From: Pseudomonadota bacterium
GTDB taxonomy: Bacteria > Pseudomonadota > Alphaproteobacteria > Rhizobiales > Rhizobiaceae
Direction of reading: 5' to 3'
Length of the DNA stretch: 8,880 nt
NCBI GenBank assembly: GCA_023428515.1
Contig: JAEYXI010000449.1
Span: 1-8,880 of the forward strand
Shown here: in pieces, positions 4,731-8,880 of the stretch
Position numbering within the stretch: position 1 is the first letter of the stretch
Layout of the letters: each line of letters begins with the position of its first letter
Position numbers and translations under genes: made by a program
The notes under the pieces: model-generated
Told to the model about the DNA's origin: nothing
The model's input: only the letters and a program-made list of their open reading frames with translations
The model's database searches: none

Positions 4731-6500
4731 TCAGTCGCCGAGCGCGACGCCCTCCCGACGCGGGTCGGCGCCGCCGGTCAGGCCATCGGGCGTGATCGCG
4801 ATGCCGTGCAGGCCCGAGTTCTGGTCGCCGACCTTCGTCTCGTAGCCCAGTGCCTTGAGGTCGTCGGCGAAACCCTCGGCACCCGTGCCGGCCTCAAGCT
4901 CATAGATGCCGAAGCGGTTCAGCATATGCGGGATGGAGATCGCTGCCTGCATGTCGAGTTTCCAGTCGATCAGCCCGATCAGCGTCGTCGCGACATAGGG
5001 GATGATGCTCGACCCGCCCGGCGAGCCCAGCGCATAGACCGGCTTGCCGTCCTTCAGCACGATGGTCGGCGCCATCGAGGAGCGCGGCCGCTTTCCGGCT
5101 TCGACGCGATTCGCGACTGCCGTCCCGTCCTTTTCCGGCGCGAAGGAGAAGTCGGTGAGCTGGTTGTTGAGGATGAAGCCGCCGGCCATCTGGCGCGAAC
5201 CGAAGGCGTTCTCCACCGATGTCGTCATCGCCGCGATGTTGCCCTCTGCGTCGACGATGACGAAATGGCTGGTCGCCGGCATGTCGAAGGTCTTGCCGTC
5301 GATGCGCAACTCAGCCCCGCCGAGTTCGGCCTTGTCCCATGGAGGTTCGCCGGCCCTCACCTCGCCATCAGGCAGCGCCGTCGGCCGGCGGATCAGCGCC
5401 GAGCGCGACTTGAGGTAGTCGGCGTTCAGCAGGCCCTTGGGGATTTTCGTAAAGTCGCTGTCGGCGATGTAGCGCTCGCGGTCGGCGAAGGCGAGGCGGG
5501 TGGCGTCGCCGATGATCCGCCAGCTTTCTGGATCATCCTTTCCAAGCGTTGCCAGGTCGAATGGCTCGACCATGCCAAGGATCTGGCCGATCGTCAGCGC
5601 GCCGGAGGAGGGCGGTCCCATGCCGCACACCGACAATCCCCGATAGGGCGCGCAGACCGCCGGCCGCTCCTTCACTTGGTAGGCCGCCAGGTCGTCGAGG
5701 CTGAGCTTGCCAGGATTGGTCTCATGGCCGTTGACCGCCGCGACGATCTTCCCTGCGAGCGACCCCTTGTAGAAGGCGTCGGCGCCGCCTTCGGCGATCG
5801 ACCGCAGGCTGTCGGCGTATTCCGGATTGCGCAGTATCGCGCCCGCCGCCCGCGGCGAACCGAGCGCGTCGAAGAAATAGGCCCTCGTCGCCGGCTGCGT
5901 GTCGAGTCGGCCGATGTCTTCCGCGATCATCGTGTTGAGGCGCGGCGAGATCGCAAAACCGCCCTCGGCGAGATCGATCGCCGGCTCCATCAGCCCGGTC
6001 CAGGCGAGCTTGCCGTATTTCTGGTGCACCGTTTCGAGCAGGCGCGGCACGCCGGGTACGCCGACCGACCGTCCGCCGATCACCGCCTCGAAGAAGCCGA
6101 GAGGCTTGCCGTCCGCACCGAGGAAGAGTTCTGGCGTCGCGGCGGCGGGCGCCGTCTCGCGCCCGTCGAAGGTCGTCACCGTGCCGCTCTTCGCGTCATA
6201 CCAGGCGAGGAATGCACCGCCGCCGATGCCGGACGACTGCGGCTCGACCAGGCCGAGCACGGTCTGCACGACGACCAGCGCGTCGGCAGCATTTCCGCCG
6301 GCACGCAGGACGTCGAGCCCCGCCTGTGAGGCGATCGGATTGGCGGCGACCACCATCTGCCTGGTGGCATGGACCGGCTCTTTCTCGGCTATCGCCGAGC
6401 GGGATTCGGGTGCGACCGTGTCGGCGGCCTGCTGCGCGAAAGCCGGAAGCGCGAGCGAGCCAAACAGCGCCAGGACCGCAAGCTTCCGAAACGCGTCCAT
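4731..6500 (-). CDS. ggt: Gamma-glutamyltransferase (periplasmic)
   Basis: A 589-residue N-terminal-nucleophile hydrolase that cleaves glutathione and other gamma-glutamyl compounds and transfers the gamma-glutamyl group. An export signal is visible at residues 1-22 (MDAFRK, then hydrophobic LAVLALFGSLALPAFA with likely cleavage after AFA). The large-subunit start has ANPIASQAGLDVLRAGGNAADA (52-73) and substrate-binding FDGRETAP (111-118). Autocatalytic cleavage should occur before Thr410 in PATSHFVIVD, which becomes the catalytic residue of the small subunit. RPRSSMAPT (471-479) and LGSPGGSSII (491-500) are further active-site signatures. An in-frame ATG at 6548 would hide the signal peptide inside a longer N-terminus and overlap lipB, so ATG 6500 is chosen; AGG lies 5 bases before it. 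It starts one base after the lipB stop. Confidence 0.95.
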   Translation of the reverse strand: MDAFRKLAVLALFGSLALPAFAQQAADTVAPESRSAIAEKEPVHATRQMVVAANPIASQAGLDVLRAGGNAADALVVVQTVLGLVEPQSSGIGGGAFLAWYDAKSGTVTTFDGRETAPAAATPELFLGADGKPLGFFEAVIGGRSVGVPGVPRLLETVHQKYGKLAWTGLMEPAIDLAEGGFAISPRLNTMIAEDIGRLDTQPATRAYFFDALGSPRAAGAILRNPEYADSLRSIAEGGADAFYKGSLAGKIVAAVNGHETNPGKLSLDDLAAYQVKERPAVCAPYRGLSVCGMGPPSSGALTIGQILGMVEPFDLATLGKDDPESWRIIGDATRLAFADRERYIADSDFTKIPKGLLNADYLKSRSALIRRPTALPDGEVRAGEPPWDKAELGGAELRIDGKTFDMPATSHFVIVDAEGNIAAMTTSVENAFGSRQMAGGFILNNQLTDFSFAPEKDGTAVANRVEAGKRPRSSMAPTIVLKDGKPVYALGSPGGSSIIPYVATTLIGLIDWKLDMQAAISIPHMLNRFGIYELEAGTGAEGFADDLKALGYETKVGDQNSGLHGIAITPDGLTGGADPRREGVALGD

Positions 6501-6501
6501 G

Positions 6502-7242
6502 TCAGCCTGCCTTTCGTTTTTCGTCCCTGGTCTCTTCGGCTCCGCCAAATACTTCGCCGAAGGCTCCCTTCAGGGCAACGTCGAGATCGGCCATCGTCAC
6601 GGGCAGGCCGAGGTCGACAAGGCTCGTCACGCCGTGGTCGGATACGCCGCACGGCACAATGCCGGAGAAATGCCGGAGGTCCGGCTCGACGTTGATGGCG
6701 ATGCCATGAAAACTCACCCAGCGCCGCAGCCTGATGCCGATCGCCGCGACCTTGTCCTCCGCGGCTGAGCCGTCCGGCATGGACGGGCGATCAGGCCTGA
6801 CGACCCACACGCCGACACGGTCCTCGCGCCGCTCGCCCTTCACGTTGAAGCGGTCGAGCGTGCGGATGATCCATTCCTCGAGCGCGGCGACGAAGGCGCG
6901 CACGTCCTCGCGCCGACGCTTCAGGTCCAACATCACATAGGCCACGCGCTGGCCAGGCCCATGATAGGTGTATTCGCCACCGCGCCCGGCCGCGTAGACC
7001 GGAAAGCGGTCCGGCTCGACCAGGTCCTCGATCCTTGCGCTGGTGCCCGCCGTATAAAGGGGAGGGTGCTCCACCAGCCACACCATCTCCGGCGCTTCGC
7101 CCTTCCGTATCGCATCCGCCCGCGCCTCCATGAAGGCCAGCGCATGCTCGTACTGGGTCAGGCCTGGCTCGATCAGCCATTCCACCGGGGCCGAGCCCGG
7201 CGCGGGCAGGAAGGAAAGGGCGATCTCGCTGCGTTCAGGCAT
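6502..7242 (-). CDS. lipB: Octanoyl-[acyl-carrier-protein]:protein octanoyltransferase
   Basis: LipB moves octanoate from acyl carrier protein to the lipoyl domains of 2-oxoacid dehydrogenases and to GcvH. LipA then inserts sulfur to make lipoate. The product is 246 residues, slightly longer than E. coli LipB. Landmarks are [10 protein letters not shown] (57-66), the [12 protein letters not shown] loop (87-98), catalytic Lys164 in [18 protein letters not shown] (163-180) and catalytic Cys198 in GIVPCG (194-199), with both catalytic residues present. A charged segment near residues 150-162 ([14 protein letters not shown]) is a small insertion of the rhizobial form. The start ATG has GGAG 5 bases upstream. 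The stop is followed after one base by the ggt start, so the two are probably co-expressed. I know of no functional link between them. Confidence 0.96.
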   Translation of the reverse strand: MPERSEIALSFLPAPGSAPVEWLIEPGLTQYEHALAFMEARADAIRKGEAPEMVWLVEHPPLYTAGTSARIEDLVEPDRFPVYAAGRGGEYTYHGPGQRVAYVMLDLKRRREDVRAFVAALEEWIIRTLDRFNVKGERREDRVGVWVVRPDRPSMPDGSAAEDKVAAIGIRLRRWVSFHGIAINVEPDLRHFSGIVPCGVSDHGVTSLVDLGLPVTMADLDVALKGAFGEVFGGAEETRDEKRKAG

Positions 7243-7307
7243 GACGGCTCCGTAGCTCCCGCATCATATGGCGACAATGGCGCTTCAGGTCCAGACCGTC
7301 CGCTGGA

Positions 7308-7325
7308 CACGGCCGTCCGGCCGTG
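7308..7325. repeat. Perfect 8+8 bp palindrome between lipB and the transporter gene
   Basis: CACGGCCG-TC-CGGCCGTG is a perfect inverted repeat in the 149-bp divergent intergenic region, 66 bp before the transporter ATG and 65 bp from the lipB ATG. Its symmetric, short-spaced form suits a dimeric regulator's operator. Because the spacer is only two bases, a cruciform or mRNA hairpin is less likely. No regulator gene is adjacent. Confidence 0.5.
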
Positions 7326-7334
7326 ACGCAAGGT

Positions 7335-7376
7335 AAGGCTTCGGAGATTCTTTTTTGCCAGGATGGCAGGCCTTAA
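7335..7376 (+). promoter_or_regulatory. Structured leader before the transporter gene
   Basis: A possible two-part stem: outer arms TAAGGC (about 7335-7340) and GCCTTA (about 7371-7376), enclosing TGCCA-GGA-TGGCA. A run of six Ts lies inside the loop. It ends about 15 bases before the ATG. It may be a leader structure or chance. No known riboswitch class is recognised and no clear promoter is seen. Confidence 0.2.
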
Positions 7377-7391
7377 CCGTCGAGTACGCTC

Positions 7392-8264
7392 ATGCAACAG
7401 AGTGTTGTGCTCAGCTTCGGCCTGCCCATCGCCCTCGTCATCATCATGCTGGGGCTTGGCCTGTCGCTTCGCATCGAGGATTTCACGCGCTGCCTTTCCC
7501 GGCCATGGCCGATCCTGATCGGCCTCGTCTGTCAGGTCGTGATCCTGCCGCTGTTCTGCCTGGCGCTGGTCTATGTCGCCGACCTGCCGCCGGCGATAAG
7601 CGTCGGTATGATGCTGCTTGCCGCGAGCCCCGGCGGAACCTCCGCCGCCATCCTCACCCATCTGGCGCGCGGCGATCTGGCCCTCAGCCTGATTCTCGCC
7701 GCGGTGACATCGGTGATCGCGCTGTTCAGCCTGCCGGTGATCGTCAACCACTCGATGGTCGCCTTCTATGGCGAGGCGAGCGCGGTCAGGCTGGAACTGC
7801 GCCAGGTGCTGCAGATATTCGTCATCGCCATCATCCCGGCCCTGGCCGGGGTCTTCATCCGCGGTCGGTTCCCCGGTCTGGCGGAGCGCCTCGACCGTCC
7901 GGTCAAGGCGATGGCGACCATATTCCTGGTGGCGGTGGTGCTGGCCGCGCTTGTCGGGCAGTGGCGATTGCTGGCGATATGGGGGCCGACCGTCGGCGCA
8001 GTAACGCTGGTGTTCGCCATGGGCAGCCTGCTGGTCGGGTATTATGTGCCGCTGCTGCTGAAGGTCGAGCGGCGGCAGGCGATCGCCCTGTCGATGTCGA
8101 TCGGCATCCACAACGCCGCACTCGTCATCGCGCTTGCGATGAGCGACCAGATGCTTGCCAATCCCGAGATGGCCATTCCGCCGGCCGCCTACGGCGTGAT
8201 TGCCTATATCGTCGGCGGAGCCTTCGCCTGGATGCTGAACCGGCGGCCGTCGCCCACCGCATAG
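7392..8264 (+). CDS. Bile acid:sodium symporter (BASS) family transporter
   Basis: A 290-residue integral membrane protein with roughly nine hydrophobic segments spread from residue 6 to 282. Family marks are MLGLGLSLRIEDF (19-31), the broken-helix motif ASPGGTSAAILTHLARGD (78-95) with the conserved PGGTS, and the second crossover MSIGIHNAALVIALA (235-249). The BASS superfamily includes bile acid, pantoate, pyruvate and steroid carriers, so the substrate cannot be named. At the crossover the bacterial ASBT pattern E-x-G-x-Q-N is changed here to S236-I-G-I-H240-N241: the acidic sodium ligand and the following glutamine are replaced while the asparagine is kept. Sodium coupling may therefore differ. 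It is monocistronic, divergent from lipB and convergent with tRNA-Leu. No strong Shine-Dalgarno is seen before the ATG. Confidence 0.88.
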   Translation: MQQSVVLSFGLPIALVIIMLGLGLSLRIEDFTRCLSRPWPILIGLVCQVVILPLFCLALVYVADLPPAISVGMMLLAASPGGTSAAILTHLARGDLALSLILAAVTSVIALFSLPVIVNHSMVAFYGEASAVRLELRQVLQIFVIAIIPALAGVFIRGRFPGLAERLDRPVKAMATIFLVAVVLAALVGQWRLLAIWGPTVGAVTLVFAMGSLLVGYYVPLLLKVERRQAIALSMSIGIHNAALVIALAMSDQMLANPEMAIPPAAYGVIAYIVGGAFAWMLNRRPSPTA

Positions 8265-8288
8265 GCGCGATGCCTCGCCGGAAGCCCC

Positions 8289-8304
8289 GCTCAGGGAGCT
8301 TTTT
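8289..8304 (+). terminator. Short candidate terminator after the transporter gene
   Basis: GCTC-AGG-GAGC followed by five Ts (8300-8304), 24 bases after the stop. The stem is only 4 bp, so it is a weak intrinsic terminator by structure. Its position between converging units (transporter and tRNA) supports it. Confidence 0.35.
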
Positions 8305-8333
8305 CAATCGCCTGGGACAAGGGAAGGATCGTT

Positions 8334-8418
8334 TGGTGCGGTCGAGAAGACTCGAACTTCCACGGGTTGCCCCACAGCGACCTCAACGCTGCGCGTCTAC
8401 CAATTCCGCCACGACCGC
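8334..8418 (-). tRNA. tRNA-Leu(GAG)
   Basis: Read on the minus strand it is 85 nt including an encoded CCA. The acceptor stem GCGGTCG/CGACCGC pairs perfectly and is followed by discriminator A, as expected for leucine. The D-arm contains AATTGGTAGACGC. The anticodon stem is CAGCG/CGCTG around the loop TTGAGGT, which puts GAG at positions 34-36 (reads CUC and CUU). A long variable arm with GGG/CCC marks it as a class II tRNA. The T-arm holds the GTTCGAGTC sequence. It is transcribed divergently from mgtE. Confidence 0.96.
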
Positions 8419-8429
8419 ACGTCACGAAA

Positions 8430-8449
8430 GGGCCGGGCTGAACCGGCCC
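8430..8449. repeat. GC-only inverted repeat in the tRNA 5' leader
   Basis: GGGCCGG (8430-8436) and CCGGCCC (8443-8449) form a perfect 7-bp stem with a 6-base loop. It starts 11 bases upstream of the mature tRNA-Leu end and reaches the predicted start site. It would place a very GC-rich block at the discriminator and start region, as is common in stringently controlled stable-RNA promoters. Confidence 0.45.
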
Positions 8450-8454
8450 GCGGC

Positions 8455-8483
8455 ATGTAGCAAATCGCCTTCGGCGAAACAAG
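8455..8483 (-). promoter_or_regulatory. Promoter of tRNA-Leu(GAG)
   Basis: On the minus strand CTTGTT (8483-8478), a 17-bp spacer, then CTACAT (8460-8455). This is a close match to the alphaproteobacterial consensus CTTGAC-N17-CTATAT. The spacer itself contains a perfect TCGCC-GAA-GGCGA inverted repeat (8465-8477). The predicted start is about 30 bases before the mature tRNA. Confidence 0.7.
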
Positions 8484-8621
8484 TGCAAAGCCTGCTTTAT
8501 TCCTTGCCGCAGCGACAGGCCAAATGACGTCGTCTTTGGGCGCATTTCGTTTGATATTTTCGCGCGTTGCGCGCTAGACCTGATCGGCATCGTCCACCCG
8601 GCCGCCAGGCCTATCTTGAGC

Positions 8622-8627
8622 GGGAGG
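8622..8627 (+). promoter_or_regulatory. Shine-Dalgarno fixing a TTG start for mgtE
   Basis: GGGAGG lies 5 bases before TTG 8633. No ATG or GTG in this frame has a comparable site, so the TTG is taken as the initiation codon. Confidence 0.65.
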
Positions 8628-8632
8628 CGCCG

Positions 8633-8880
8633 TTGGAAAACCAGCACGAAGCGACGCCCGGCGCCGGTTCGCCCGAGACCCACGCCGACATCTACGGCGA
8701 GGACGGCGTCATCCGTGCGTCGTTCCTCGCCCATATCGGCGCGGCCATCGCCGACCGCGACACGATCACCCTCAAGAGGGAAGTCGGCGGGCTGCACCAG
8801 TCCGAGGTCGGCGACCTGCTTGAGGCCCTGCTGCCGGAGCAGCGCCTGGCGCTGGTCGAACTGCTCGGCAAGGATTTCGG
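8633..8880 (+). CDS. mgtE: MgtE-type magnesium transporter, N-terminus (partial, runs off window)
   Basis: The first 82 codons encode an N-terminus with IYGEDGVIRASFLAHIG (20-36) followed by LHQSEVGDLLEALLPEQRLA (55-74) and LVELLGKDFG. This is the MgtE intracellular N-domain repeat (L-H-x-x-x-x-x-D-L-L-E-x-L-x-x-E-x-R) that senses cytoplasmic Mg2+ and gates the membrane channel. The CBS pair and membrane domain lie outside the window, so intactness cannot be judged. The start is TTG, supported by GGGAGG 5 bases upstream. A possible promoter lies in 8549-8578 (TTTGAT, 18 bp, CTAGAC), which is only a moderate match. I recognise no magnesium riboswitch in the short leader. Confidence 0.82.
   Translation, partial: MENQHEATPGAGSPETHADIYGEDGVIRASFLAHIGAAIADRDTITLKREVGGLHQSEVGDLLEALLPEQRLALVELLGKDF

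Noticed and set aside
4426..4845. Plus-strand open frame spanning the lolD-ggt gap
   Set aside because: It runs out of frame through the micropeptide, two hairpins and the ggt 3' end. It has no ribosome-binding site and no protein-like composition.
4806..6329. Long plus-strand open frame opposite ggt
   Set aside because: This is a codon-position shadow of ggt, rich in Arg/Asp/Ala with no recognisable motifs. The ggt frame has all its active-site signatures.
6501..6548. Upstream ATG for ggt at 6548
   Set aside because: It would add 16 polar residues before the signal peptide and overlap lipB. ATG 6500 directly begins a standard export signal.
8419..8632. Magnesium-sensing riboswitch upstream of mgtE
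   Set aside because: I see no M-box-like conserved elements. Much of the interval is the tRNA promoter on the other strand.
8291..8797. Minus-strand open frame across tRNA-Leu and the start of mgtE
   Set aside because: It reads through a tRNA gene and antisense to mgtE, so it is a chance frame.
1..8880. CRISPR array, prophage or intact insertion sequence
   Set aside because: No regularly spaced direct repeats, phage genes or intact transposase with terminal repeats are visible.

Overview
The window looks like a chromosomal segment of a GC-rich alphaproteobacterium, most likely a Rhizobiales member of the Mesorhizobium/Phyllobacteriaceae type. Evidence for this: the compact 442-residue ProRS lacking the large editing insert; a DUF1467 gene beside methylmalonyl-CoA epimerase; the proS-lolC-lolD order; promoters resembling CTTGAC-N17-CTATAT; and a GAAC-N7-GAAC LexA box of the alphaproteobacterial type. 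This assignment is inferred from recalled family knowledge, not from a search.

Layout, left to right. (1) 1-440, plus strand: the 3' end of methylmalonyl-CoA epimerase, overlapped by 4 bp by a small two-helix DUF1467 membrane protein. (2) 441-870: a long intergenic region holding a probable ~150-nt small RNA on the minus strand, with a promoter near 628-656 and a strong hairpin/T8 terminator at 471-499, followed by the proS leader. (3) 871-4177: proS, lolC and lolD, each overlapping the next by 4 bp, so probably one translationally coupled operon joining tRNA-Pro charging with lipoprotein export to the outer membrane. (4) 4178-4730: an intergenic stretch that hides a complete miniature transcription unit. 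It has a promoter overlapped by a LexA box, a strong Shine-Dalgarno, a 28-codon single-helix membrane protein, and a terminator hairpin. This is the most interesting part of the window. Beyond it lie another hairpin, a possible transposase remnant and the 3' end signal of ggt.

(5) 4731-7242, minus strand: lipB (octanoyltransferase) followed after one base by ggt (periplasmic gamma-glutamyltransferase), a compact two-gene unit. (6) 7243-7391: a divergent intergenic region with a perfect 8+8 bp palindrome. (7) 7392-8264, plus strand: a bile acid:sodium symporter family transporter with altered sodium-site residues. (8) 8334-8418, minus strand: tRNA-Leu(GAG) with its own well-formed promoter. 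(9) 8633 to the right edge, plus strand: the N-terminus of an MgtE-type magnesium transporter starting at TTG.

Most genes are ordinary housekeeping functions. The likely undescribed element is the SOS-type micropeptide at 4391-4477, which by size, topology and LexA control resembles the SOS-induced division inhibitor SidA of Caulobacter. The similarity is architectural; homology has not been shown.
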